This document shows, piece after piece, positions 32,683 through 41,339 of a stretch of DNA of 60,607 bases (the first letter of the stretch is position 1; each line of letters begins with the position of its first letter). Where the stretch lies: the NCBI GenBank assembly GCA_910579575.1, contig CAJTUM010000011.1, positions 1-60,607 of the forward strand, read 5' to 3'. The DNA is from an uncultured Eubacteriales bacterium (GTDB lineage Bacteria; Bacillota; Clostridia; Oscillospirales; Butyricicoccaceae). A model generated the notes under the pieces. It was not told the DNA's origin, did no database searches, and was given only the letters and a program-made list of their open reading frames with translations. The position numbers and the translations under genes are program-made.

Positions 32683-33900
32683 TCATTCGGCAAACGGATC
32701 GTTTTTGGCTTTGGCATAGAGTACGGCGCAAAGAGTGGCAAGCACAAAGGCGGCGGAGGCGAACATAAAGGGAATCTTGGGGCCGGCAGTATAGAGGAAG
32801 CCGGCGCACAGAGAGCCTACGATGCCGCCCAAGGAGCGAGTGGAATTGAAGAAGCCCATCACCAGGTTGCTGTCGTTGGTTTTGGCCGCCCGCTTGGCCA
32901 CCAGATCCTGGAGCAGCGGGATGGCAATGGCGTTGAAGGCATAGAACACAACGCTGATTGTCATAAAGGGCCCGACGGAATCGGCAAAGACCACCCCGGT
33001 ACAAGAAAACAACAAAGCGCCCATGACAACGATGGTAGACCGGCGCACATTGGTCTTTTTGATCATCCACATACAAATGGTGGAGTTGGCGGCCAGAGCC
33101 ACTAAGCCGATGACTCCCTTAATCAGGCCGTTATAGCGGGAGGTCAAGCCCAGAGAATCCTTGATATAATAGTTGAAGCACTGCTCAAAGGCGGTGTAAC
33201 CCAGGTTGTGCAGGCAAGTGACGCAGAACAGCACGGCGAACAAAAGCGTCATAAAATGGCGGCAGGCGACAAAAGCGGCAAAGGGATTTGCCTCCCGCGC
33301 CAGCCGGCTGGGCACAATGGGTCCGGCGTTTTCCGGCCGATCGCTTTTACAGATAAAAAAGAAGGCGACGCCGGCAATGGCCAAACAGGCGCTTTGCGCA
33401 ATAAAGGTGACGTTCAGCGAAACCTCCCCCAGAAACCCGCCGATGAAATAGCCGAAAGCGCTGCCCACAGCCTGGATTGTAGCAAAAATTGTAAGGTTTC
33501 GGCCGCGCTCCATGTCGGAGGAAGTGTTGACGATATAGGTCAGAAAGCTGGTAAAAGCGCCGCCGGTGAAGGCGCCGGCAAAAACTCGAGCGAAGATCAG
33601 CATTCCGTTGGAGCGGGCCATGCCGAAAAGCGCTTGGCCGACGGAATAGCCCAAGGCGCAGATCAACATGGATTTGCGGCTGTCGATGTAGTTATTCAGC
33701 TTGCCCCAGAAGGGAGACATCAGGAAATAGGAGCACTGCATCACAGCCAGCGCCACGCCGAACATATAGCTGTCCAGCTGGTATTCCTGAATAAAGGTGG
33801 GCGTCACTGGGTGAGCAAAATTGGCCGCCACATTGAAGAGCGCCGCCGCTACGAAAAACAGCAGCATATTGTTGGGCTTGTTCTTGGTTTGCGTTTGCAT
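32683..33900 (-). CDS. MFS transporter, tandem copy A
   Basis: 405 residues. The start at 33900 (MQTQTKNKPNN) follows GAGAGGAAG; an upstream in-frame start at 33936 is less likely. Twelve hydrophobic segments and the same FWGKLNNYIDSRKSMLIC motif as copy B. The two proteins align end to end without large gaps, so this is a recent tandem duplication. The differences cluster in N- and C-terminal tails and in scattered membrane residues. The promoter at 34015-34043 lies upstream. Confidence 0.9.
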   Translation of the reverse strand: MQTQTKNKPNNMLLFFVAAALFNVAANFAHPVTPTFIQEYQLDSYMFGVALAVMQCSYFLMSPFWGKLNNYIDSRKSMLICALGYSVGQALFGMARSNGMLIFARVFAGAFTGGAFTSFLTYIVNTSSDMERGRNLTIFATIQAVGSAFGYFIGGFLGEVSLNVTFIAQSACLAIAGVAFFFICKSDRPENAGPIVPSRLAREANPFAAFVACRHFMTLLFAVLFCVTCLHNLGYTAFEQCFNYYIKDSLGLTSRYNGLIKGVIGLVALAANSTICMWMIKKTNVRRSTIVVMGALLFSCTGVVFADSVGPFMTISVVFYAFNAIAIPLLQDLVAKRAAKTNDSNLVMGFFNSTRSLGGIVGSLCAGFLYTAGPKIPFMFASAAFVLATLCAVLYAKAKNDPFAE

Positions 33901-34014
33901 GTATCTCTTCCTCTCGCAACGAACCCGGGCGCGCAACTGCCCGGGACGCCGTTAATTTGAATTTCTGTAATTTCCTCTCAAATCCACAACGTTCTACAGA
34001 AATCCCGTTTTTAT

Positions 34015-34043
34015 TTTATACATTAGAGCAAGGTGTAAGTCAA
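34015..34043 (-). promoter_or_regulatory. Promoter of the tandem MFS genes
   Basis: TTGACT, 17 bases, TATAAA on the minus strand, ~110 bases before the start. A CCCGGGC/GCCCGGG-type stem (33926-33948) lies in the leader. Confidence 0.75.
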
Positions 34044-34180
34044 GGGCGGAGCCAAAAGAAATTTATTCAATTACAGCGGCGAATTGCAGCGCCGGGGCGG
34101 CTGGGCCAGATCGATTCCGCCTTGTTTCGGCGACGGATTTTTCTCCGGCGCCCGGCGTCGAGCAGACGGAGCGCGCGCGG

Positions 34181-35143
34181 TTAATCCCACAGCCCTTCTG
34201 GTCTGTTTAGGCTGTCGGCTAGGGCTTTCAGGCGCCGTTCCCGCTCCCGTAGCAGTCGCTGAGCCTCTTTTAGGGAGATCAGGGAGAAACGTATGGTATC
34301 GCCTGGTCTGCATTGGGCCAGCAGCGGCAGGTCGCAGGAGGCGACGGCGGCAATTTTGCCATAGCCGCCGGCGGTCTGCCGGTCGGCCATCATAATAAGC
34401 GGCTGCCCGTCCGGGACCTGGATGCAGCCCATGGCCATTCCGTCCGATAGGATATTGCCGTCAAACCCTTCCGCCCGCTGAATACCCGGGCCCTCCAGTC
34501 GATAGCCCATCCGATCGCTGTTGGGGCTGACGGTATAGACAGAAGATAGCAGGGTTTCCATGCCCCGCGCGGTGAAGCAATCGTCTTGGGGGCCGGCCAC
34601 AACGCGGAGCGTCTGCTCCTTTTGGGGAAGAGGCGGCGGGGATATGGATCGGTTTTCCAGGTTGGTCAGCCAGAATTGAGGGCAACTGAGGGGAAGGCGA
34701 TCCCCCGCTTGCAAAGCCCGGCCTTCCAGGCCGCCAAAGCCGCCCTTGAGATATGTGGAGCGGCTGCCCATGACGAAAGGCAGGTCAAAGCCGCCGTTGA
34801 CGGCTAAATAGCAGCGGAAGCCGCTTTTGGCGGCGCCCAGCGTCAGCGTCGCTCCCTTGGGGGCGGAATAGGCCCGGTAATTCGCAATGGGCGCGCCGTC
34901 CAAAGCAGGGCTGAAATCGCCTCCCGCCAAGGCGAAGGCCGCCGGCGTTTCAAAGCGCAGAGCAGGGCCAAGAGCGGCAATTTCCAGGCAGGCTTCTCCA
35001 GGGTCGTTGCCCGCCAACAGGTTGGCCAGGGCCAGAGCCTCCGGATCCATAGCGCCGGCCGCCGGCACGCCGAATTTTTGGAGGCCGAAGCGGCCCTTGT
35101 CCTGGATAGAGGTCAGTATTCCGGGCTTGAGCACAGTCAGCAT
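34181..35143 (-). CDS. pxpC: 5-oxoprolinase subunit PxpC (biotin-dependent carboxyltransferase family)
   Basis: 320 residues, the family size. Family segments: MLTVLKPGILTSIQDKGRFG, KFGVPAAGAMDPEALALANLLAGN, YLAVNGGFDLPFVMGSRSTYLKGGFGG, and the end domain SDGMAMGCIQVPDGQPLIMMADRQTAGGYGKIA. With PxpA and PxpB it forms the ATP-dependent enzyme that opens 5-oxoproline to glutamate. It overlaps pxpB by 7 bases and is last in the operon pxpA-pxpB-pxpC. Confidence 0.95.
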   Translation of the reverse strand: MLTVLKPGILTSIQDKGRFGLQKFGVPAAGAMDPEALALANLLAGNDPGEACLEIAALGPALRFETPAAFALAGGDFSPALDGAPIANYRAYSAPKGATLTLGAAKSGFRCYLAVNGGFDLPFVMGSRSTYLKGGFGGLEGRALQAGDRLPLSCPQFWLTNLENRSISPPPLPQKEQTLRVVAGPQDDCFTARGMETLLSSVYTVSPNSDRMGYRLEGPGIQRAEGFDGNILSDGMAMGCIQVPDGQPLIMMADRQTAGGYGKIAAVASCDLPLLAQCRPGDTIRFSLISLKEAQRLLRERERRLKALADSLNRPEGLWD

Positions 35144-35832
35144 CCGCGGCCCCTCCTTTCCATTTGCCGAAACGTCTCTTCGTCAATGGGCGCGAAGCGG
35201 ACGCGCCCGCCTGCTTTCAGCAGGATAGGCGGCTCCAGCGCCGGGTCAAACAAGCGCAAAGGGGTGCGGCCGATCAGCTGCCAGCCTCCGGGGGACTGAA
35301 TGGGATAGACGCCGGTTTGGCTACCGGCAATGCCCACGGAGCCCGCCGGAATGCGGACCCGAGGCTGACTGCGCCGGGGCGTGGCCAGCCGGGGGTTCAT
35401 GCCCCCCAAATAGGGGAAACCGGGGGTGAAACCCAACATAAAAATGCGGTAGGCCGGGGCGCTGTGCAGGGCGACGACCTGGTCGGGGCTCAGGCCGCAA
35501 TGGGCGGCTACCTCCTCCAGATCCGGGCCGTATTCGCCGCCATAGAGAGTGGGGATTTCCACCACGGGTCCCTCCAAAGCGGCTTGACCGCCGGCCTGTC
35601 GGGCCAAGGGCGCCAGCAGCTCTTTGATTTCCTCAAAATCCAGCAGCCAGGGCAGGTAGTGGACGGTAGCCGAGCGATAGGTAGGGACAGCTTCCTGAAC
35701 GGCGGGGTGGTTCAGCCCCTCTACGGCGGCGGCAAAGGCGTGAACGGCGGCGTTCAGCATATCGTCAATTTCATTGCCAAATTCCACAGTAACAGCGCTG
35801 TCTCCGCAGGGCAAAAAACGGATTTCTCCCAT
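35137..35832 (-). CDS. pxpB: 5-oxoprolinase subunit PxpB (KipI family)
   Basis: 231 residues. The start at 35832 (MGEIRFLPCGDSAVTVEFG) follows AGGTGACGC. Family motifs: cyclophilin-like C-terminal domain with FMLGFTPGFPYLGGMNPRLATPRR, IPAGSVGIAGSQTGVYPIQSPGGWQLIGRTPLRLFDP. In some bacilli the homologue KipI inhibits a sporulation kinase, but the complete pxpABC set here points to the oxoprolinase role. Only 4 bases from pxpA. Confidence 0.95.
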   Translation of the reverse strand: MGEIRFLPCGDSAVTVEFGNEIDDMLNAAVHAFAAAVEGLNHPAVQEAVPTYRSATVHYLPWLLDFEEIKELLAPLARQAGGQAALEGPVVEIPTLYGGEYGPDLEEVAAHCGLSPDQVVALHSAPAYRIFMLGFTPGFPYLGGMNPRLATPRRSQPRVRIPAGSVGIAGSQTGVYPIQSPGGWQLIGRTPLRLFDPALEPPILLKAGGRVRFAPIDEETFRQMERRGRGC

Positions 35833-35836
35833 AGCG

Positions 35837-36607
35837 TCACCTGGCGAAGACGCCGAAGGGCAGGCATTCCACAGCTTTTTCCGCCAGCTTTTTGCGGATA
35901 GCCGCCACAAACTCCACCGCGCTTTCGTTGTCTCCATGAACGCACACGCTGTCGCACTGAATCGCCAGTTTTCCCCCTTCGATGGTATCCACAGAGCCTT
36001 CGTCGATCATCTGCATCACCCGAGAGAGAGCCAGGTCGGTATCGTGAATCACAGCTCCGGGCAGGCTGCGAGGCGCCAGAGAGCCGTCGGCGGCATAGGC
36101 CCGGTCGGCGAAAAACTCGCGGGCGAAGGGAACGCCCATGTCGGCGGCGGCCTCTTCCATTTTGCTGCCCGCCAAAGCCAGAATCATCAGCTGGCTGTCA
36201 AAATCCCGGCAGGCTCGGCACAGAGCTTGAGCCAGGCGAATGTCCTTGCCCGCCATATTATAGAGAGCGCCGTGGGCCTTCATGTGCTGCAATTCCAGGC
36301 CCTGGGCCCGGGCGAAGGCATAGAGAGCGCCGATCTGGTATTTTACATAGGCGTAGACCTCGTCGGGCGAAACTTTGATCTCCCGGCGGCCGAAGCCCAG
36401 CAGATCTGGGAAGCCCGGGTGAGCCCCCAGAGCGACGCCGTGCCGTTTGGCCAGCGCGGCGGTGCGCTCCATCACCATCGGGTCGCCGCCATGCCAGCCG
36501 CAGGCGGCGTTGACGGAGGTCACATAGGGCGCCACGGCTTCGTCCAGGCCGATGGTATAGGCCCCGAAGCTTTCGCCCAGGTCGCAGTTCAAATCGATTT
36601 TTTTCAT
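35837..36607 (-). CDS. pxpA: 5-oxoprolinase subunit PxpA (LamB/YcsF family)
   Basis: 256 residues. The start at 36607 (MKKIDLNCDLGESFG) is the family N-terminus although its ribosome binding site is weak (GGGGC); a much better AGAAAGGAGG lies ~45 bases upstream but has no suitable start codon. Conserved: NAACGWHGGDP, GAHPGFPDLLGFGRREI, HMKAHGALYNMAG, EFFADRAYAADGSLAPRS, VCVHGDN. It hydrolyses the activated lactam together with PxpBC. First gene of the operon, divergent from the TDT-type transporter. Confidence 0.95.
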   Translation of the reverse strand: MKKIDLNCDLGESFGAYTIGLDEAVAPYVTSVNAACGWHGGDPMVMERTAALAKRHGVALGAHPGFPDLLGFGRREIKVSPDEVYAYVKYQIGALYAFARAQGLELQHMKAHGALYNMAGKDIRLAQALCRACRDFDSQLMILALAGSKMEEAAADMGVPFAREFFADRAYAADGSLAPRSLPGAVIHDTDLALSRVMQMIDEGSVDTIEGGKLAIQCDSVCVHGDNESAVEFVAAIRKKLAEKAVECLPFGVFAR

Positions 36608-36901
36608 ACAAATTGCCCCAGAAAGCCGAAAAACGGCCTCCGGGAGCCTCCTTTCTGTCGGCGGATTTACTTGTCTATCTGCATATAATAGGGTTACAGG
36701 GGCGGCGCTTGGGCCCGTTCCGCCGTTGGCAGAGGCCCTGACGCAACACAAATTGTATCACATTTCCCTCCACGGGGGAAGACCCCGAGCCGCCGCCGCG
36801 GCGAAGGGAAAACAGCAAAGAGCAGGAGGAAAAGCAATGAAAATGAAACGGAAACAGAAGACAAAATTGTGGGCTCTGCCTGGGAGCGCCGAGGAGAGAC
36901 G
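36608..36901. other. Divergent promoter region between pxpA and the TDT transporter
   Basis: Contains TATAAT (plus strand, ~36685-36690) inside the near-symmetric CATATAATAGGGTTA and a Pur-rich tract before the transporter start. Exact promoters could not be fixed. The short plus-strand frames here lack family features. Confidence 0.4.
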
Positions 36902-37822
36902 ATGAAAGAAACCATTCAAAGGGTTCCGATCCCCGTCTGCGGCGTGGCCTTGGGCATGGCGGCTCTGGGCAATCTGTTGCAAAGCGGTTCGCAGGGAATC
37001 CGCAATGCCTGCGGCGCGATTTCCGGGTTGCTGCTGGTTTTAGCGCTGCTCAAAGCGGCGTTTTTTCCGCAGTTGGTCAGAGAGGACCTGAAAAACCCTG
37101 TGACGGCCAGCGTGTCCGCCGCCTTTCCCATGGCGCTGACGCTGCTCAGCGTTTATCTCCAGCCCTGGCTGGGCTGGGGAGCTTACGGCTTGTGGCTGTT
37201 TGCCCTGGGCCTCCACGCCGTGATCCTCGTCTGCTTTACCGGTCGTTTTCTATTTAAGCTAAAAATGGAACAGGTTTTCGCCAGTTATTTTATCGTCTAT
37301 GTCGGCATTGCTTCCAGCGCCGTAACCGCTCCGGCCTATGGCCGACAGGACCTGGGCGCCGCGCTGGTTTGCTTTGCGCTGGCCGCTTTGGCCGCGCTAT
37401 TTGTGTTGATTACCTGGCGGTATATCCGATTTCCCCAGACGCCGGAAAGCGCCAAGCCGCTGCTTTGCATCTATACAGCGCCCACAAACCTATGTATTGT
37501 GGGATATATCCAATCAGTCGAAACCAAATCCCCGGCGCTGTTGCTGTTTCTGCTGGGGCTGGCCGCCCCTCTTTATCTCTTTGCTCTGCGCCAAGCGATT
37601 CGATGTCTGAAAATGCCTTTTTACCCCAGTTACGCCGCGTTCACCTTTCCTTTCGTCGTTAGCGCCGTGGCCGTCGGCCAATCCATAGCCTGTCTGGCGG
37701 AGTTAGGCGTCTCTGCGCCTTGGTTGGAATATCCGGCCTTGGCAGAAACGGCGATAGCCGCAGGATTGACCTTCTATACGCTGGCCCGCTATTTGGGGTT
37801 CCTGTTTGATCCAAAAGATTGA
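36902..37822 (+). CDS. TDT-family (TehA/SLAC1-like) transporter
   Basis: 306 residues with ten hydrophobic segments. The start at 36902 (MKETIQRVPIPVCGVALGMA) follows GAGGAGAG. The opening PIPVCGVALGMAALGNLL and SAAFPMALTLLSVYL segments are typical of the tellurite-resistance/dicarboxylate transporter family, which move small anions such as malate, formate or nitrite. Divergent from pxpABC, so it might export or import a carboxylate linked to pyroglutamate metabolism; that link rests on position only. Confidence 0.85.
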   Translation: MKETIQRVPIPVCGVALGMAALGNLLQSGSQGIRNACGAISGLLLVLALLKAAFFPQLVREDLKNPVTASVSAAFPMALTLLSVYLQPWLGWGAYGLWLFALGLHAVILVCFTGRFLFKLKMEQVFASYFIVYVGIASSAVTAPAYGRQDLGAALVCFALAALAALFVLITWRYIRFPQTPESAKPLLCIYTAPTNLCIVGYIQSVETKSPALLLFLLGLAAPLYLFALRQAIRCLKMPFYPSYAAFTFPFVVSAVAVGQSIACLAELGVSAPWLEYPALAETAIAAGLTFYTLARYLGFLFDPKD

Positions 37823-37831
37823 GGATGCAAA

Positions 37832-37858
37832 AGGGCAGGCGTCAGCCTGCCTTTTTTT
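37832..37858 (+). terminator. Terminator of the TDT transporter gene
   Basis: Stem GGGCAGGC/GCCTGCCT with GTCA loop and a run of seven T. Confidence 0.9.
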
Positions 37859-37942
37859 GCTGTAAGATTGCTTTTTCTCCGCCCAGACCTTACAATAAAG
37901 GGAGAAAAAGAGCTTTGGCTTGTGAGAGAAAAGGAGAAAAAT

Positions 37943-38662
37943 ATGGTTTCCACACCTCTGCCCCTGGAAGGGGCGCTGAACGTCCGGGATTTGGGCGGAT
38001 ATGAGACGGACCGGGGCAAGACCCGGAGCCATGTGTTTTTGCGGGCAGACAATCTGGCAGCTCTGACGGAAGGGGACTTAACTTTTTTGCGGGAATACGG
38101 CGTGACCTGCGCGGTGGATTTGCGGGCTCAGCTGGAGCGGGAAAGCAGCCCAGACCCTCTGGAGCGCCAGCCCTGGGCGGAATACCACAGCGTGCCCATG
38201 CTGGATCAGCTGAATTCCCGGAATTTTGAGGATAAATTTCCAGATACCATGGGCCAGGTTTATTTGGACCTGTTGGAGGGAAGCGGCCCGGCCTTTGCCC
38301 GGCTGGCGGCGCTGCTGGCCCAAGCTCAGGGTTGCGCCCTGTTTCACTGCACCGCCGGCAAGGACCGCACGGGGGTGACGGCCTTGCTGCTGCTGGACCT
38401 GGCCGGCGTCAGCCGGCAGGATATCGCCGAAGATTACGCTGTCACCGAACAATATATGAAGGTTGTCATCAACGCGCAGCTTCGTCGGATGGAAATGGAA
38501 GGGATTTATGGGAAAGAGTATCTCTACCGTTCGCAGCCTCAGGATATTTTGCGGGCTTACGACCATCTACAGGAAAAATACGGCGGCGCCAGAGGGTATT
38601 TGGCCCACGTGGGCTGCGGGGAGGACATTCTAACCCAGTTGGAGAAAAAGTTGCTGGGGTAA
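37943..38662 (+). CDS. Tyrosine-protein phosphatase (IphP/DSP-like)
   Basis: 239 residues. The start at 37943 follows AAGGAG with 6-base spacing. N-terminal family block LPLEGALNVRDLGGY; general acid region TCAVDLRAQLERESSPD; P-loop FHCTAGKDRTGVTALLLL with catalytic Cys (~137) and Arg; C-terminal YGKEYLYRSQPQDILRAYDHL. Belongs to the Y_phosphatase3 group, which acts on phosphotyrosine or phosphoinositides. No signal peptide. Preceded by its own short intergenic region after a strong terminator. Confidence 0.92.
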   Translation: MVSTPLPLEGALNVRDLGGYETDRGKTRSHVFLRADNLAALTEGDLTFLREYGVTCAVDLRAQLERESSPDPLERQPWAEYHSVPMLDQLNSRNFEDKFPDTMGQVYLDLLEGSGPAFARLAALLAQAQGCALFHCTAGKDRTGVTALLLLDLAGVSRQDIAEDYAVTEQYMKVVINAQLRRMEMEGIYGKEYLYRSQPQDILRAYDHLQEKYGGARGYLAHVGCGEDILTQLEKKLLG

Positions 38663-38714
38663 AAACCGCTCGCGCTTGCATCTTCCGCGCCACATACCCG
38701 CAGGAAGCCGCCCC

Positions 38715-38743
38715 TTGCAATTTGCTCTGCCGCGGTGTATAAT
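38715..38743 (+). promoter_or_regulatory. Promoter of the lytic transglycosylase gene
   Basis: TTGCAA, 17 bases, perfect TATAAT, 43 bases before the start codon. Confidence 0.85.
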
Positions 38744-38786
38744 AACGGCAGTATGCCGACAGAACAGAAAGGTGGAACAAATCCCG

Positions 38787-39515
38787 ATGGCTCTTTTGAT
38801 GGATTTGAAAGTACGCGGGCAATATGGCGCCGCGGCAATCGCCCCTGGCAGGGCCTCGATCGTCTCTGAGGGAGGTCAAAGCTTTTCCCAGGTCTTTTCC
38901 GCGGCCTATCAGGCCGGCGAAACAGGGTATGACGGTTATTTCCAAGCGGCGGCGGAAACTTATGGGGTGCCGGCGGATTTGCTCAAGGCCGTCGGAAGGG
39001 TGGAATCCAATTTCAATGCGGAGGCCGTGTCCTATTGCGGCGCCCAGGGCGTCATGCAGCTGATGCCCGCCACAGCCCGCTCTCTGGGCGTGACCGATTC
39101 CTTTGACCCAGCTCAGAATATCATGGGCGGCGCCAAGTACCTGCGTCAGATGCTGGACCGCTTTGACGGCGACGTTTCCAAGGCGCTGGCGGCCTATAAC
39201 GCCGGTCCCGGCGCTGTGACAAAATATGGGGGACCCCCTCCCTATACCCAGAGCTATGTGAACAAGGTGCTGGGATACGCAGGCGGCGCCGCAGCGTCTT
39301 CGATTTCCATAGAAGCGGCTGCGCCGGCGGGGCTTTCCGCCCTCTCCCTGGCGGGGAACGACGGCTCTGCCGCCGCCTTCTCGCAAGCGTTGGCGGGCGA
39401 GGGGCTGGGGCAGACGGCGTATGGTTCCGACGATTTGTATCGCCAGGAAGTCGCCCGTCTGTTCCTTGAGCGAATTCTTCTGCAAAGCGAAGAGGAAACC
39501 GAAGAGCTGCGTTAA
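38787..39515 (+). CDS. Lytic transglycosylase (SLT domain)
   Basis: 242 residues. The SLT/lysozyme-like domain spans ~48-160: FQAAAETYGVPADLLKAVGRVESNFNAEAVS with catalytic Glu in RVESNF, then GAQGVMQLMPATARSLGV, NIMGGAKYLRQMLDRF, ALAAYNAGPGAV, YVNKVLGY. It cleaves peptidoglycan to 1,6-anhydro sugars. There is no signal peptide, as in several clostridial members of this group. The C-terminal ~75 residues are Ala/Ser-rich and end in an acidic helix. The start at 38787 follows AGGTGGAAC; an in-frame ATG at 38799 is possible. Confidence 0.92.
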   Translation: MALLMDLKVRGQYGAAAIAPGRASIVSEGGQSFSQVFSAAYQAGETGYDGYFQAAAETYGVPADLLKAVGRVESNFNAEAVSYCGAQGVMQLMPATARSLGVTDSFDPAQNIMGGAKYLRQMLDRFDGDVSKALAAYNAGPGAVTKYGGPPPYTQSYVNKVLGYAGGAAASSISIEAAAPAGLSALSLAGNDGSAAAFSQALAGEGLGQTAYGSDDLYRQEVARLFLERILLQSEEETEELR

Positions 39516-39607
39516 ACAACGGAGCAGGCCGTTTCTGGAGGAGAACTGGTTTCGCGGCCAGTCGGTCGGCTGGACAAAGGCGGACGGAGTTGACAGGAGG
39601 AACGTGT

Positions 39608-39781
39608 ATGAATCGCTTCAAAAAAGTCTATAGCCAGGGGACTTTTGATGTGGTGGAAATTTGGGTTGATACGGAAACAGGCGTCAATTATCTGTTTCAC
39701 AGAAATGGAAACGCCGCAGGCTTGACGCCGTTGCTTGATAAAGAGGGAAAGCCAGTCGTCACGTTGACGACGCAAAGTTGA
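39608..39781 (+). CDS. DUF6440-like small protein
   Basis: 57 residues with a strong GGAGGAACGTGT site. Sequence NRFKKVYSQGTFDVVEIWVD, TGVNYLFHRNGNAAGLTPLLDKEGKPVV is the typical small beta-rich DUF6440 form (a ligand-like fold also found at the ends of larger proteins). Function unknown. It may share the transglycosylase promoter; the gap of 92 bases has no terminator. Confidence 0.8.
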   Translation: MNRFKKVYSQGTFDVVEIWVDTETGVNYLFHRNGNAAGLTPLLDKEGKPVVTLTTQS

Positions 39782-39809
39782 AAAAATACAATAAAGTAAA
39801 ATCACGATA

Positions 39810-39842
39810 AAAATTTCCGCCTTTTGGGCGGAAATTTTTTAT
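39810..39842 (+). terminator. Terminator after the DUF6440 gene
   Basis: Stem AAAAATTTCCGCC/GGCGGAAATTTTT with short TTTTG loop and T-run. Confidence 0.9.
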
Positions 39843-39901
39843 TGTCTCAGGCGAAAAACAGCGAATTATGGGATTATTCCTAAAAATCGAGCGAATATCG
39901 A

Positions 39902-39930
39902 AAAAATAACCGCCAAAGGCGGTTATTTTT
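39902..39930 (-). terminator. Terminator of the TauE-MarR operon
   Basis: Perfect 13-bp stem AAAAATAACCGCC/GGCGGTTATTTTT with AAA loop. Confidence 0.9.
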
Positions 39931-39933
39931 CAG

Positions 39934-40701
39934 TTATCCCAGCCAGTTGACGGTCAGAATGGCGACGCCCAACGTCACAAGCACGGCGCCCACAGCTCGG
40001 TTGAGGACGATGGGGCTGGCTTTGTTGGCGAATCGGGCGGCGATCCGGGCCCAAAGCAAAGTGGACGCCGCGCACAAAATCAGAATCCAAGGGTCTGGCA
40101 GACCGCCGATGGCAAAATGGCTGAGAGCGCCGGTCAAGGCGGTAAAGGTCATGATAAAGACGCTGGTTCCCACGGCGGTTTTCAGCTCGTAGCCCAGCAC
40201 GCTGGTGAGCAGGAGCAGCATCATCATGCCGCCGCCGGCGCCGATGAAGCCGCAGATTAGACCCACGACGGCGCCGCACAAAATCGACTGAACCAGACGT
40301 TTGCGGGGGCTGACGGCGCTCATGGCCTCCTTTGGGGTTGTCACCGGCTTGACAATAAATTTGATTCCCAGCAGCAGCGTCATAAAGACGGAAAAGCTGC
40401 CCATGGTCTGGTTGGGGGCCAGGCTGGCGGCCCAGCTGCCGACCAGAGTGAAAACCAGCACGGCGAACATCATAGTCAGCCCGTTGCGGATATCCAGATT
40501 TTTATGTTTGCTGTAGGTATAGCTGCTGACGGCGCTGGCCAACACGTCGCTGGCCAGGGCCACGCCCACCGCCTCATAGGCGGGCATATGCAGAAACGTA
40601 ATTAACATCGGGCTGACGACGGCCGCCGCGCTCATGCCGGCAAAGCCAGTGCCCAGGCCGGCGCCGACGCCGGCGAAAAAGCAGACGAGAAAGGGAATCA
40701 T
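39934..40701 (-). CDS. TauE/SafE-family anion exporter
   Basis: 255 residues, about eight hydrophobic segments, two halves of the family repeat: GLGTGFAGMSAAAVVSPMLITF and LICGFIGAGGGMMMLLLLTSVLG, TAVGTSVFIMTFTALTGALSHF. Members export sulfite, sulfonates or related anions. Its start overlaps the stop of the MarR-type gene (ATGA, 40698-40701), so regulator and exporter form one operon. Confidence 0.92.
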   Translation of the reverse strand: MIPFLVCFFAGVGAGLGTGFAGMSAAAVVSPMLITFLHMPAYEAVGVALASDVLASAVSSYTYSKHKNLDIRNGLTMMFAVLVFTLVGSWAASLAPNQTMGSFSVFMTLLLGIKFIVKPVTTPKEAMSAVSPRKRLVQSILCGAVVGLICGFIGAGGGMMMLLLLTSVLGYELKTAVGTSVFIMTFTALTGALSHFAIGGLPDPWILILCAASTLLWARIAARFANKASPIVLNRAVGAVLVTLGVAILTVNWLG

Positions 40702-41144
40702 AATTTTTCACGGCTTTCCAGATAGCTGCGGATATTGTGCGAAACGCAATGAAGGAAACGGCTGGCCGCCTCTGCGTCCGCCGGGTCCGCGTCTTGAAAC
40801 AAAATGGAATAAAAATCCTGCTGAGCGCGCTGGCCGTCGGCCACCAGCGCCGCCGCCGGCTCTAAGATGGATAAATGGATGGTTTTATGATTTCCCGGGT
40901 TGTAACGGCCTTCCAGATACCCCAGGCGTTCCAGCTCTTTGATGGAGATTGACACATGGGATCTGGCCAGAAAACGGACGTTTACAATGTCGGCGGCGGT
41001 GTCATATTGGGGGTTGTTGGCCAGAAAGAGCAGAATATCCAGCTCGGTCCGGTTGACGTTGTATTTTTTGCACACCGGGTCCATACAGAAGGAATAGAGG
41101 GTTTTCAAAGGTAGATTGAGTTCCCATAGGTTGAATAAGGTCAT
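40698..41144 (-). CDS. MarR-like winged-helix regulator
   Basis: 148 residues. Winged helix ~30-105: NVNRTELDILLFLANNPQYDTAADIVN, RFLARSHVSISIKELERLGYLEGRYNPGNHKTIHLSI. The C-terminal helix (YSILFQDADPADAEAASRFL) is the usual dimerisation helix. No cysteine sensor is obvious apart from HCVSH near the end. Likely controls the cotranscribed TauE-type exporter from the promoter at 41196-41224. Confidence 0.9.
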   Translation of the reverse strand: MTLFNLWELNLPLKTLYSFCMDPVCKKYNVNRTELDILLFLANNPQYDTAADIVNVRFLARSHVSISIKELERLGYLEGRYNPGNHKTIHLSILEPAAALVADGQRAQQDFYSILFQDADPADAEAASRFLHCVSHNIRSYLESREKL

Positions 41145-41195
41145 GCAGAGTGCTCCTTCCTTTTAGTTCTTTTTGAAACGATAATAACACGCTAA

Positions 41196-41224
41196 AGAAT
41201 ACCTGCAAAACCATCGACTGTCAA
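41196..41224 (-). promoter_or_regulatory. Promoter of the MarR-TauE operon
   Basis: Perfect TTGACA, 17 bases, TATTCT on the minus strand, ~50 bases before the start. The A/T-rich stretch TTATTATCG between -10 and start may hold the operator. Confidence 0.75.
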
Positions 41225-41290
41225 GCAGAAAAATGTGAACATTTTGAGTAGAGAGCAAAAAAAATCCCGTTCCTTTCAGAATTTTAGGCA

Positions 41291-41321
41291 AAAAAATAAT
41301 CCCCATAGGGGATTATTTTTT
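41291..41321 (-). terminator. Terminator of the acidic membrane protein gene
   Basis: Perfect 14-bp stem AAAAAATAATCCCC/GGGGATTATTTTTT with ATA loop. Confidence 0.9.
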
Positions 41322-41339
41322 GCGGGGGAACCGGGGAGT

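Noticed and set aside
35837..36751. PxpB/KipI as a sporulation kinase inhibitor
   Set aside because: A complete pxpA-pxpB-pxpC operon is present, so the oxoprolinase role is more likely; no kinase gene is nearby.
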